Source: Areca catechu
Lineage: Eukaryota > Streptophyta > Magnoliopsida > Arecales > Arecaceae
Reading direction: 5' to 3'
Assembly: GCA_021397845.1 (NCBI GenBank)
Contig: CM038039.1
Location: 5,449,731 to 5,513,730 of the forward strand
DNA: 64,000 nucleotides
A program made the translations under genes and the position numbers. The first letter of the stretch is position 1. The number at the start of each line of letters is the position of its first letter. Shown here in pieces: positions 1 through 10,559 of this stretch. The notes under the pieces are model-generated. The model was not told the origin of the DNA. It saw only the letters and a list, made by a program, of their open reading frames with translations, and made no database searches.

Positions 1-94
1 TGTGCATATCACATTCAAATATTGGCCAAATTATTTGTTCAGCTTAATCTACCATCCTGACTAAAGCACTTGTCATTCATTATAGAAAAACAGA

Positions 95-640
95 AATATT
101 AAAGGAAAAGTAACTTCTTTTAAGGGTGAAAAGAGCTCGGAACAGAGAATTCTTGGTCAAGTCTCGAGCATATGGGACAAGATGATGAAAGAACAAAGAA
201 TCCTGAAGGAGTTTGGGGCAAGCTAAGCTGATACTATTCTGAATAGATCAAGAATATTCAAAATGAAAGGATAGAAAGGAAGTCTAAGCCCTGCATGAAG
301 AAATTTCTTGTACATGATAATACTACCTAGTACACCATAAATCACTCAATCATTTGGCCCAGGAGTGTGAAGTTGGAACTGACTCGAGAATCGATATTAT
401 TCCCGGAGTCGAAAGATTTCTGATTTTGTCATCGATGAAGCAATATTCATCAAACCAGAAAGAAGGGAAGCCTCTAGGCTAGCAGTTCAAATAGTTCGAA
501 GAGTTTCTTTGAAAGAGGTGCCGACCTCTTCCTACTCTTGGGAACCCATCACCGGAAGGTTCCTGAGAGCTTTGAAGGTATGAAGCATGACTCACCAATG
601 ACTTTCACCCTTGGAAGAAGTCATTGCACCAAAAAGATAA
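95..640 (-). pseudogene. Antisense additional ORF remnant (gypsy-type domain, PF04195-like)
   Basis: Read on the minus strand, about 320 down to 95 gives a decayed protein with the pattern GLRLPFYPFI, then APNSFRILCSFIILSH, broken by in-frame stops. It aligns by eye with the better preserved antisense proteins at 22196-22900 (minus) and 48161-48685 (plus), which read FPVHPFF and PNAIRTIFCFIDLCH at the same places. That domain resembles the family named 'putative gypsy type transposon' (PF04195). There is no usable long reading frame, so it is a pseudogene. The start is not defined; the upstream part (about 320-640) is only weakly coding. Confidence 0.5.
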
Positions 641-899
641 AGAAGATGGGAAAATCAAGCCAAAAAGAAGCAAAAATGAAATAAAAATGAACAGAAAATC
701 ATACTCAAGAATGGGATGAAGCTTTGAGGGAAGAAGAGGTGGAAACTGCTTTCTTTAGGGGAGTCCTAAAGTAGACAAAAGAGCGGGAAAAGAGAGCAAG
801 AAAGGAAGACCAACTTGGGGTTTAAGCAAAACCTTTCTCCTCCTTTTCTTCTTCTGGTTTTACAAAGAAGCAAGATCCCTGCTATAATGGCAGGGAGCC

Positions 900-909
900 C
901 TTTTTATAG
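900..909 (-). promoter_or_regulatory. Possible TATA box of the antisense gene
   Basis: The minus strand reads GCTATAAAAAGGG here, a good plant TATA match, about 260 bases upstream of the decayed antisense coding region and pointing toward it. A similar box lies upstream of the antisense gene in the element at 38-43 kb. Function is inferred from position only. Confidence 0.35.
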
Positions 910-1334
910 CCCATTTGGATGGCTTGAATTCAAACCCTAAGTCGAATTTTGACACGTAGTTCAATCCAGACTGAGTAATAACTATCCACCTTGAGATTAT
1001 AATTAATTAATTAACTCTCGCTACCAGAGTCTATGCAAATCATTTAAAGACTGCAGCTATCAAGCCACGTGGTGCAACCCGATTGTCTAAGAATGATTGG
1101 TTAAATCACCAGTTGCTTAGGAAATTAATGTACAGTCTTTTTGAATATTGCACCAATGATTTCTCTGTCAACCATGATCGAGGCAACAAAATAACCGATG
1201 ATGATTTCTAAGGAACCAATAAATGCCTAGATGGAAAGAAGATTTGCTTAACTTTTGAGGTTGAAGGAGTGACTCCTCCCTTCACCTAGAAATGACAAAG
1301 TCTAAAAAACTTATTCGGCAATGTTTTAGACTTA

Positions 1335-1420
1335 GAAGTGGAGGGCAACTATTGTGGCAACTGCTTACGCGGTCTCGAGAACTAACCCGGATAACGACTA
1401 AGTTAGAGCTGACTAAGTTA
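1335..1420 (+). other. Polypurine tract and truncated 3' LTR start
   Basis: The purine-rich run ending in gagggcaac (1335-1349) matches in form the tracts before the LTRs at 30331 and 42569, which end in gggggcaac. The LTR would begin at 1350 with tattgtgg. It is cut at 1421 by the CACTA terminus. Confidence 0.45.
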
Positions 1421-2872
1421 CACTACAAGAAAATCAATTATTAGTGATGGCTAGATAGCCATCACTAATAATAGTATATAACGATACCAAAAATGATGGT
1501 AATCAGTGCGATTACTAATACTATTAGTGACGGTATTACCATAATTTAAAATATTAGCAATGGAAATTAACTATTTGAGATGGTTGATTGTCATTGCTAA
1601 TAATTTTTGAAATTTTAAAAAATTTATTTTATAAAAAATACTATTAGTGATAGTGTTTTAATGACTAATGAACATATTTTACCTTCGCTAATATTAGTAT
1701 GGAAAAAGAGGCATTACTGATAGTAGTTTGGTTATTAGCGATGATAATTTGTCGTCGCTAATAATTCTCCTTATAACCTCCCCACAATCCAATTTTTCTT
1801 CACTCCCACCTCATGGTTTCCCTCCTCTCTAGCCCCTAGTAACTCTCATTCCCCCCGATTTTCCTCCAGCTGCCATGCTTCCCCCCTCTTGCATTGTCGG
1901 CCATCATGCTTTCCCCCCTCCTGTGCACCATCGGTTGCCAAGATTTACCCCCAAGCCCAGGTATCCTCTCTGCACACCACTGGTAGCCATGCTTCCCCCT
2001 CCCTGCATGCTTCCTCCTACAGGCCCCCACCATCGTGCTTCCCCCTCTTTTCATCGCCGGCTACCAAGATTCTTCCCCGAGCCCAGGTTTCCTCCCTATG
2101 CACCGTCGATCGTCGATATTCCCCTCGAGCTTGGGTTTCCTCCCAATGCACCGCCAGTTGCCGAGATCCCCCGATGCCTCTCCTTCTCCTGGGTGTCGCC
2201 ATTGTGCCTCCTTTTGTGCTGCTATCCTATGCTTTAGTACCTCCTGTCGCTAGATCCATTCTCTAATTTTTTAGCGCTACATCGCATCGCCAGATCCATT
2301 ATTTATGAACCCATGGTGAGTATTTGCAATAATGAGACAATGATAATAAAGCCATCACTAAAAATTTAATTTATGTTTAATTAATTAATCAATTATTTAT
2401 TTAGTTAAGTAATTATTAATTAATTAATTAATAGTTATTTATTTAATTATTTATTATTAGTTATATTTGAATTATTATTAATTAATTAATATTTATTTTT
2501 ATTTTAATTATTTAGTTAATTAATAAGTTATTTAATATTTATTTATTTAACTAATTAATTAATTAATTAATTATTAATTAATTAGTTATTCAGGTGTGCA
2601 CATATGCGTGTCTTGCATGCATGGGATTCGAATCTCGACATGTAGAGCGTAAGCTAGGATTCTATGTTGTCTTGGTACCAAGGCATGCTGATGGACGTTC
2701 ATCTTGGAATGAATGTATTGAAAATGGTCAATACTTTAGCTACGTAGCTGCTACCATTACTGGTCGAATGATAGAATACTAAAGATAATGTCTCATCGTG
2801 TTGCCCCTTCTCTCCAGCAAAATTAGTCTTAGTGATAAGATCCCAGTGGCATCACTAATAGTCAGTGGTGCC
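1421..2872. mobile_element. CACTA-type transposon, non-autonomous or decayed
   Basis: The sequence at 1421 begins CACTACAAGAAAA, the classic terminal motif of plant En/Spm (CACTA) elements. From about 1440 to 1765 come many short subterminal repeats of the form TTAGTGATGG in both orientations. Similar repeats return at 2824-2872 (agtgataag, catcactaatag), which suggests the other end lies near 2870-2900, but no clean matching inverted terminus is visible there. The interior holds a C-rich, repeat-like stretch (1770-2280) and an AT-rich stretch. No transposase is visible. The right boundary is uncertain. Confidence 0.6.
2336..2592. repeat. AT-rich low-complexity stretch (taat/attaa)
   Basis: About 250 bases consist almost only of taattaatta and tatttattta motifs. 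It lies inside the CACTA-like element. Confidence 0.75.
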
Positions 2873-3191
2873 ATCCCTGTGTCTTAGGATATCTAGGAAA
2901 CCTTCTTGAAATGTACGAGGGATCCTGCTATTACCAGCGAGGCATAGAGTTTTAAAGTTATTTTCGAACCTCTCAGAAAAATTGTTTGATCATTATTCAC
3001 CTGTATTTAATTATCATCATCCTCATGTATTATTATATTTTAATATATATGAACTATTATTATTAATGAATTCATATTTTATAATTACATGTTAATTGAA
3101 CTAATTAATTAAGTATTTATTTTACAAAATTTGCATTGCTAGAACCATTGACCCGTCAATTGATTAATGCATATATTTATAGCATCCATAT
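2873..3191. other. Unassigned interval
   Basis: AT-rich sequence between the CACTA-like element and the LTR fragment. I see no coding pattern, terminus or repeat in it. It may include the unrecognised right end of the CACTA element or the rest of the interrupted LTR. Confidence 0.5.
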
Positions 3192-3575
3192 TGTTACCGT
3201 CAAGATCGTCGTGGCCCGTAGCTGCTATCAGCGTCGGATCGCCCCTCGTCTCCTCGGTGGTGTCCTACTCGTTGGGACCTGCAAAACAAGAGTTAGTGAC
3301 CTGGGCTAGGAATTCCGATAGGGGCACTCCAACGGTCAAGTCAGTGACGATCTAGGAGAATAAATCTTCCTGGTCAAGCCCCTCTTGATGTACTCCATGC
3401 TAGGAGGAGTAAAAGTGATGTGAGTAGAGTGAGAGTGGGGGGCGCAAGTATGCTGGGAAAGGTGGTGGTCGACGTGGATCGGTCCTCCTGTGTGGCCTCC
3501 TTCCCCTCACTTGCTTGGATGCTTGTTGTTTAGCTTGAGTTACCTCCTTGCCAAGAGTGTTAAAGGTTCTTTTAA
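3192..3575 (-). mobile_element. Truncated LTR, same family as the 46-58 kb element
   Basis: Starting at 3192 (tgttaccgtcaag) this matches the minus-strand LTR at 46145: gatcgtcgtggcccgtagc, then the cctgcaaaa splice-like motif, gacctggg, caagtcagtgacgatc, gcccctcttgatg and ctaggaggag, ending near gttcttttaag. It stops about a third of the way into the LTR. No partner LTR or coding region is attached, so it is a truncated LTR in minus orientation. Confidence 0.75.
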
Positions 3576-4216
3576 GTCCAAGTGGTTGTTGAACCTTCTA
3601 ATGCTCAATTATAGTTATTTGTTGTGTTGCTTGAGTAACATCTTCAAAATGCTCTTTATTAAATTTTCCTTTGGTGTATGATAGAGATGATCTGATATTT
3701 TTATTGTTGATTGTCTAACACTTGGTTTCCATTCTCCAATTTTACTTTTAATTGCCACAAGGCGCAAGAGGATTTTAGACCATTAGATCTGTTACGTTGA
3801 AGTTGGTTTAAGATTAAGGTATAATAGAGAGAGTAGTTGTGACTGTATGTATCCGACCTTTGAGGCCACTGAAGTTACTAAAGGTTTTTTTAAAAAAATC
3901 CTGAATTTATATTTTTGTGGAATTATTGGATTTTGACTTCAAATAAATAAATAAATAAAAAGACTCCAACATATATTGTAAGATATAGTAAGCTTAAACC
4001 ATTTTGCATCCTGCAAAATAATGCGATACTATCAATCAATTTCTTTTCATATTCTTGTATTCTATTATCTTAGGTATTTTGAAGCACTTATTTTTATTAT
4101 GACTTAAGTGGTTTTTTATGGTATGAGCTGTTCTAAAACACTTCAAGCTGACTCTCCATTCTTTCTACCTTTTTACAGTTCACCTGCGATATTCTTCATT
4201 AAAGGCTTTTCCTGTA
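3576..4216 (+). other. No gene seen; probable intron or 5' remnant of the pseudogene
   Basis: AT-rich sequence with no coding pattern that I can support. It lies directly before the first recognisable exon of the host pseudogene and may be old intron sequence of that gene. Confidence 0.4.
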
Positions 4217-7200
4217 GGATGGTGATGCAAGTTCTCATCAAGAAGGCTCTGTCTGAAAATACTCATTAAGGAGAAACTTGGATTGATTCAGGACATAAAA
4301 TGATGTTGATGTATGCTGAAGGTCTGTCATCTAGTAGCATGCAGCTTGTGCAGATGATTCAGGTGGCAAAGTTCTGCCACTCATCATGTTTACTAGATAT
4401 TACTTTCTGCAGTATTTAGCTAGCTTTGAACACCTGATAATGTTTCTTGTCTTGATGCATGTAAATGTTGTCTTCACATCCTACTATAAATTGTGAAAGT
4501 CCTCTTACTGAAGCATGACCAAAAGTTGTCTTTCGACTTAACCGAACTCATTGATCGATCCAATCTATCTGGTATGCCAACAACTTGATTGACCAAGGTT
4601 TAGATTCTTAAGAAACAAAAATTAAGAAGACTAGCACGTTAGTCTTGGTGGAGAAAAAGGGCAAAAAGAATTAATGGTGGCTGGGAAGGGGATGGGGTTA
4701 GTTGGTGTGATGCCTTTTACATTAACAAGACTAATGCACTTGACAGGTCCTTGTCTTGAGCTAATTATGGTTTCTGAAATTTATATCAACACATTATATC
4801 TTGTACTGAACATTATTTTTTAACACCAGATTTTTTTATCTACCAGGTCATTCATGATGAGGTGTTTTATCAGGAAATTGAACAGCACAGAATTTCTGAT
4901 GCTGATCAATTCCTCTGTCCCTTAAAGAGTATCAGACAACATTAGCCTTTGAAATGTCACTAATCTGGAAGGAAAAACTCCTCCAAGCATGGCAATGAGA
5001 GACCTTTACAACTGTGCATGAATATCTGGAACACACATCCTGGAATGTATTATGGATATGGTTGTCTGCTATCCAGAGGGAACAAGCTCAAGAGGCTAGT
5101 GATGTAGGTGGTGTGTCCCCTGTAGATCTGCACTAGCTTGTGTCTTTTTTCCTGGATGAAGTTATTGCCATAATATTTTAGTCTTTTAACTGGATTTGAC
5201 CTATTCTTATCACAAAGTGAGGGCAAGTGACTTTATGTAGATCCTTTCACTGTTTCCCCTTCTTCAGCCACCGGTAGCTATCTGAGGGTGGGATTTGTTA
5301 TTTGGTAAGACAGCAGCAACAAGAAAGTTGATGCAGCTTTTGTGGACAAGTCCCAGGTCCTAAGGCTGGAAGAGTTTCCTCTATATGGGAAGCAACCTGA
5401 TAACATAATCTTCTTTACATGTTAATGTTTATTCAGATGTAACTATAATCTTTTGCTATGTTGCTTTATTTCCAGTTTCCTGTGGCAACTTTTCTCGACA
5501 GATGTCTAGTGTGGGGTACTTTTGCGATCTCTTATGCTTTCACCTGGATCTTGCTTTCTTTGTTGCCTGTGTGAATTCTGGCCAGTCCTGGAATCTGAAG
5601 AATCCATTGCTTTTTTCTCAAAAAGAGCAAGTTGTAGATGAACATGAGCCTGATGTCTTAGAGCCTTTTGTAGAGAATTTAATACTCGAGCACCTAGCTG
5701 TTCAACTCCTATGAAGGTATGCTTTCACATTTTGAACCTTGCAGTGTTAGACTCTCTAGGCACTGAAATCAGTTTAAAGAGTGGTACAATGGTTATTTGA
5801 GGATAATAATGGTTGTATTCTTAGATTTGCCCTTTCCTTATTTTGTTTGTTGTGGTAACCGTCTCAGTAATTTATTCCTTTCTTGTTTTGTTAAAGCAAT
5901 TAGTTGTAATATGACATGGCTATGATAAAGTGGATTTGTAAATGAATTTGACATCATAATTTTCTTAGAGGCCTTGTTCGATGTAGTTCCTGGGATAAAA
6001 TTTCAAGATGCAATACAGCTTATTAGAATGCAGCCTGTCTCTTGAACTTCTGCAGCCTGGAAGAGGTGCAAATCTCTATATGGCCTTTGCTGAATGCCTA
6101 CACTATAGGACACAATTTCATGGAATTGATATGATTGATTTTAAGATGGGCTGTGTTGAAAAATTTCATCTGACCTGAACACTCACCCTTTCCTACTTAG
6201 CTTGCTCTAGTTTCACCATCTACCTTCTGTATGTAAAGGTCCCTAGTTTGCATAGAAGCAAACATGGATTGATTCAAACTTATAAATTATGTACTTGTTA
6301 TTATTGTTCAGTAGTTACTACTTTTCAGAATTGGTCAACCAGTTTTCTGCTTTTGTGCCATTTTGAGTTGTAAGCAACATAAGATGTATTATTATGCTCA
6401 TCAAGTTCCTTTCTTGCTTCCATTCTTGTTACTTGATCTTAAGTAACAATCTTTGGATATCAATGTGCACTCAAATCATTCAAACACATTAATAAAGGAC
6501 ATGACTACTCTTACCAAAATGCAACATGACAGACAAGTCGTACCAAAAATGTAAAAGGGGACATGATGACACAGATCTATGTACATAGATGTCATAGAGA
6601 AATATGTATACATTGATGCATGTATCATGGTGCTAAGAATTTTCTTGGGCGCCAAGAATACTGCTGTGAGTTGGATTGGGGTTAATATGTTAGACAACTG
6701 GATTGTCTTACATGTTTAAGTCTCCGTCTTTACTTAAGTTACTACATGTAGACATTCATTTTTGGCTTTGATTATTCTGAACTATTTGGACCTGTAACTG
6801 AACTGATTAATCTGAGTTTGCTCCATGTCCACTTGATCCACTCAACTAGCCAGAAGAAGAATTGTAACAAAGCTATGTGGATCTGTCCAAAAACATATGC
6901 ATTACATTATATTTATAGCATTTTGGACATTAAATCATCTAGTGATGCTGATCATGTTAGGTGCTTACCATGTTATTTTGAATTTTCAATAGGTGTTAGG
7001 TTCTGCCATTAATGTATATGCTAAGAAACACAATGAATGGCCTCACCGTCTTATTGACATCTTAGTCAGCAGCCACAGGTATGAGTTGTTTATGCATTCT
7101 TAAAACTATGTTAGAAATGAACACTAATAAGGCACCTGTATTGTCTCATAAGGACTTGAAGCCACTGTTCACAAAAGCATTGATTTCATGTCTTTTTCTT

Positions 7201-7226
7201 GCAGGGATGCAAGTGCAATACATTAA
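4217..7226 (+). pseudogene. Decayed 3' part of a ZFYVE26-like (spastizin-like) host gene
   Basis: Exon-like blocks with flanking splice sites lie in order: 4217-4362 (cctgtag before, gtggca after), 4847 to about 5110 (residues VIHDEVFYQEIEQHR), about 5260-5402 (GWDLLFGKT, RKLMQLLWTS), 5496-5714 (FVACVNSGQSWN, EPFVENLILEHL), about 5990-6080 (FDVVPGIKFQDAIQLI), about 7000-7079 (INVYAKKH) and a last exon 7205-7226 ending in TAA. As I recall the family, this order matches the C-terminal part of the large plant protein annotated as zinc finger FYVE domain-containing 26-like, an uncharacterised relative of animal spastizin. Breaks: a stop inside the 4217 exon (near 4268), a frameshift near 5062, a one-base loss near 5362 and TGA in place of Ser near 6048. 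Exons expected between about 6140 and 6990 are missing. Retained introns argue against a processed copy. Identity is from memory of the family, not a search. Confidence 0.6.
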
Positions 7227-7529
7227 AAATGGAACAATCTGATACAATTACAATGAAATGGTAAAACATGTGTGAAGAATGACAATTGACACTCAAATAA
7301 AAACCCAAGAGCTGGGCAACAAAACACAGACAAAAGATTGATATCATAGCCAACTGTTGCATTCCTCTGTTGCTATAGTTTCTTTGGATATCAAGACATA
7401 ATCGACTTTTTGCATATTCAAAAATGCTACATCAGGTAGCCTACATCCTAGTAATTATATTTCATCTATGTTGCATGCCTTCGTCGGGTAGAGTATCTGT
7501 TTTTATTATTTCTATTGTAAGTTTTTAAG
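7227..7529. other. Non-coding flank
   Basis: Sequence after the pseudogene's last stop and before the target duplication of the next element. I see nothing specific here. Confidence 0.5.
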
Positions 7530-7534
7530 ATGAG
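7530..7534. repeat. Target-site duplication, left copy (atgag)
   Basis: The five bases before the 5' LTR match exactly the five bases after the 3' LTR (31319-31323). This fixes both ends of the outer Tat element. Confidence 0.9.
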
Positions 7535-7614
7535 TGTTATACCCAACCAGCTCACCACTGAACCGGACCACTCTTATGAGCATCCGGATGGCCTTCTCCT
7601 GCTGAAGCTTCGAC

Positions 7615-7935
7615 GGACGTTCTCCTTCGAGGGTCCGACCGATTCACTGAAGTAGAGATCCGAACGATCCATTTCTGCTGATGTCCGGCCAACCTTCTCC
7701 TGTTGAAGCTCCGACGGATGTTCTCCTTCGAGGGTCCGATCGACCCACTGAAGTAGAGGTCCGAACGATCCATTTCTGCTGAGGTTCGGCCCACCTTCTC
7801 CCGCTGAAGCTTCGACGGACGTTCTCCTTCGAGGGTCCGACCGACCCACTGAAGTAGAGGTCTGAACGATCCACTTCTGCTGAGATTCGGCCAACCTTCT
7901 TCTGTTGAAGATCCGACGGACGTTCTCCTTCGAGG
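7615..7935 (+). repeat. 101-bp tandem repeat within the 5' LTR
   Basis: The motif ggacgttctccttcgagg recurs at 7615, 7716, 7817 and 7918, spaced 101 bases. A unit that is not a multiple of three produces long overlapping minus-strand frames here that are not genes. Confidence 0.9.
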
Positions 7936-8151
7936 GTCCGACCGACCCACTCCAAGGATCTCAATAACTCCAGAAGCCTCTTTCAGCTGGTATCAGAATT
8001 CTGTTATAATAAACTTCTGCCACATCAGCACCACTACACTACTCCCACGACGTCGTCCTATCTTGGCGCCACGTGGTCACTCTCCAGATTCTTCTAGGGA
8101 TAGATCAGTCTTTTCTGGCTTCATCCCTAACGAATTTTGGCACTATTCTTC

Positions 8152-8161
8152 GCCTATATAA
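8152..8161 (+). promoter_or_regulatory. LTR TATA box
   Basis: cctatataagg lies about 230 bases before the LTR end. The same box (cctatataaag) is in the 3' LTR at about 31080-31090. It is the likely U3 promoter for the gag-pol transcript. Confidence 0.6.
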
Positions 8162-8391
8162 GGTAAACTGGGAGATACAGGACGGGAAGCAAGCATAAGT
8201 ACTCTCTCCCTACTCATACGCTATTTTTCACTTGATTCTTCCATTCTGTTGTCCTCAAGTTCCTGCTAACTTAAGCATCGGAGTGTCCCCGCCGGTACAC
8301 CATCGGTTCTTGGGGATTTTTTTGCAGGAACTGGGAGAAGAGCGCTCCAGCCTAGCCGTCCGAGCCCGGTCTGGGGGAAGTTGCAGCAACA

Positions 8392-8410
8392 GATTGGCGT
8401 TAGAGGAAGT
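8392..8410 (+). other. Probable primer binding site of the outer element
   Basis: Directly after the 5' LTR the sequence reads gattggcgttagagga. The TTGGCG core resembles the primer site of the inner element (TTGGCGCGCCAGG at 12960). The tRNA partner is not assigned. Confidence 0.45.
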
Positions 8411-8454
8411 TCGTCCCTTCTCTAAAAGGAGGAATCCATCCACTAAGTCAAGCA

Positions 8455-9845
8455 ATGGCAAAGGAAAGAGTCCAGAACACCTCCGTCAGGAGAGGTCATT
8501 CCCCGTCTAGGTTCGAGGGACCTCCTAGGGAGAATGATGCTGCTGAACCTACTGTTACTTTGGGGCTGCAGTAGTTCCAGACGTTCCTGAACTGCATCGA
8601 CACATTTATTGCCGCGGTTCAGCACCTCCAAGATGTGGCTAACAACCGACAGCAGCTGCCTGCTGCATCTGGCACCAACCACCAACCTACCGGGAAGCCG
8701 GCGGCAAGAATTTTTTCAATCTCATTCTCATATTGCTCCGGAGCATCGAAGGTCTCAAGGGGCCCGTGCTGATGGGAAGAGGGCGAGGTTCGCCTCACTC
8801 TCCTCCGCTGATTCCGTCTTCAATGGCGTTCGGCACCTCAATGAAGTCCCGAGAGATTACATCAGCAAGATCTTGCACATGGAGGAGCGCATTGCTGAAC
8901 TAGCTGATCGGCAAAAGGCCGAAGAGGGCAGGTATACGACTCCCGCTCGTCTTTTTCTGCTGAGATTATGGGGGAGCCAATCCCCCGTCACTTCAAGATC
9001 CCGCAGGTGGACCCCTACGACGATATCATCGACCCGCTGGACCATCTGGGTACTGATAAGGTCCACATGATGGTGCAGGGCACCTCCGACGCCCTTCATT
9101 GTATTGCCTTCCCCGTCACTCTCAAGAAGGCCGCTCGGATGTGGTTCTTCGCCATCCGACCATGTACGATCCATTCTTTCCCTTAGCTTGAAAAACTTTT
9201 TCTTTCTAATTTTAGGACTTGCAGTCAGACTCCGAGGAACACTGACTGCCTTTTCCTCGTGCTGCAAAAAGAGGGAGAGACCCTCTGGGACTATATGGCC
9301 CGTTTCAACTCAGCGGCCATGAAGATCCCGGATTTGAATGAAGATGTAGCTATGTCGACTTTCAAGAGAGGGCTGCGCTTGCCCAGGCTCACTTTTTTCC
9401 TGGATAAGAAATTTTTGACAAACTACTATGAGTTGCTGGCTCGGGCACAGAAATACGTCCTGGCAGAAGAACAAGCGGCGAGTCGATGCCAAGTTGAAGG
9501 GAGGTCGGCTTCCAAGAAACGGAGCGATAAGGCTCCCGAAGTCCGACCTCTCAGCGATGGCAACAACTCGGCCCGACGTCGCAGCCCAAAGCGAAGGACT
9601 TTTCTAGGAGGTTCGAAACTTATGCTCTCCTCTCCCTTCCAAGGGAGAAGATCCTCCTGGAAATCGAGAACAAGACCTTCCTACAAAGGTCTCGTTCAAT
9701 GAGGGGTCCCTCTGCATCCAGAAATAGAGACAAATATTGCCGGTTTTATCGGGACCACGGGCATAATACCGAAGATTGCCTCCAACTGAAGGATGCAATT
9801 GAAGACCTCATTAGAAGGGGGTACCTGCACAAATATGTCCGACCC
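8455..9845 (+). pseudogene. gag of the outer Tat element, broken
   Basis: The ATG at 8455 opens a basic N-terminus (MAKERVQNTSVRRG). A TAG where a Gln is likely interrupts it near 8572. The retrotransposon gag domain (PF03732-like) is visible as QVDPYDDIIDPLDHL at about 9006-9050, AFPVTLKKAARMW near 9106-9144, then, after a frameshift around 9180-9260, ETLWDYMARFNSAAM and FKRGLRLPRLTF (about 9272-9396). A zinc-knuckle-like YCRFYRDHGHNTEDC follows near 9737-9781. It would form the virus-like particle core. It cannot be translated whole. Confidence 0.8.
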
Positions 9846-9935
9846 TAGAGGAACCGGACTGAAGCCTCAACCGCTAGAGACATCCCAGAGGAGACAGAGC
9901 TTCCCAACCAGCGTCCGACCAACGAAAATGTTAGC

Positions 9936-10478
9936 ATGCTGCACCGTCGGTCCGATTGGAGATATGATGAAGACCAGGACATTGTGAAAAGGTCTAGGGG
10001 TTTCAATGTAATCAGCTTCTCCGACGAAGACCTTTTAGAATCTCATGTCTTTGGAAATGATCCTGTAGTTGTGTCGGCAGTAATTGCCAACTATGATGTA
10101 AAAAAGATCCTTATAGATAATGGAAGCTCCATAGAAGTATTATTGTATGATGCTTTTGTCAGAATGAACTTATCCAGATCAAGACTGCAAGAATCCCCTA
10201 TGCCGCTGGCTGGCTTCGGAGGAAATTCCATCGGAGTAGAAGGGGAGATAACTTTGCCTATGACCATCGGGACAGAGCCTTACCAGAAGACTCTTCCCAT
10301 CAACTTTGTGGTCGTACGTACAACCTTGGCTTATAATGCCATCTTGGGCTGGCCGGCCCTCAACAAGTTCAGAGACATCGTCTCAGCCTACCATTTGCTG
10401 GCAAAGTTTCCAACCTGGAACGGGATCGGAGTTATGAGGGGAGATCGCAGGATGGCCAGGCAGTGCTTAACAATTTAA
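9936..10478 (+). pseudogene. Aspartic protease region of the outer element
   Basis: A 180-residue open frame carries the aspartic protease signature as LIDNGSSIEVLLYDAF, with DNGS in place of the commoner DSGS, a variant seen in plant gypsy elements. Next come the flap-like GGNSIGVEGEITLP and NAILGWPALNKF. It would cut the gag-pol polyprotein. The frame ends at TAA 10476-10478 before reverse transcriptase, so it is separated from the rest of pol. Confidence 0.8.
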
Positions 10479-10559
10479 GACAGGCAGTCAGAAGGTCATT
10501 CTACCCTTAAACAACTTGATCCTACGGCTGAAGCCGACAGCCACGGCCAACCAGTTGAA

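Larger units (their letters stand above)
1..1420 (+). mobile_element. 3' end of a degenerate Tat-type LTR retrotransposon
   Basis: The left edge holds the last part of a plus-oriented element: an antisense gene remnant (about 95-640, minus), a TATA-like box for it (900-909, minus), a polypurine tract (1335-1349) and the first 71 bases of an LTR. The order matches the 3' parts of the better preserved Tat elements at 20.3-24.6 kb and 27.6-31.3 kb. gag-pol would lie left of the window. The LTR is interrupted at 1421 by a CACTA end. The element type is inferred from this architecture and from the antisense protein similarity, not from pol. Confidence 0.55.
7535..8391 (+). repeat. 5' LTR of the outer element
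   Basis: 857 bp, TG...CA ends. It contains four copies of a 101-bp repeat, a TATA box near 8153-8160, and ends at gcagcaaca. The 3' LTR is longer (988 bp), mainly because it has one more repeat copy and a short extra segment near its start. Confidence 0.9.

Noticed and set aside
1875..2266. Pro-rich frames of 72-125 codons
   Set aside because: They come from C-rich, repeat-like sequence inside a CACTA-type element, with no start context, domain or conserved partner.
4217..7226. Helitron or CACTA capture of the host gene fragment
   Set aside because: No Helitron end (TC...CTRR hairpin) or CACTA terminus brackets the fragment, so simple local decay is the plainer explanation.
7552..7964. Three overlapping minus-strand frames in the outer LTR
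   Set aside because: The 101-bp repeat shifts frame each copy, so all three frames show the same peptide in turn. This is a repeat artefact.
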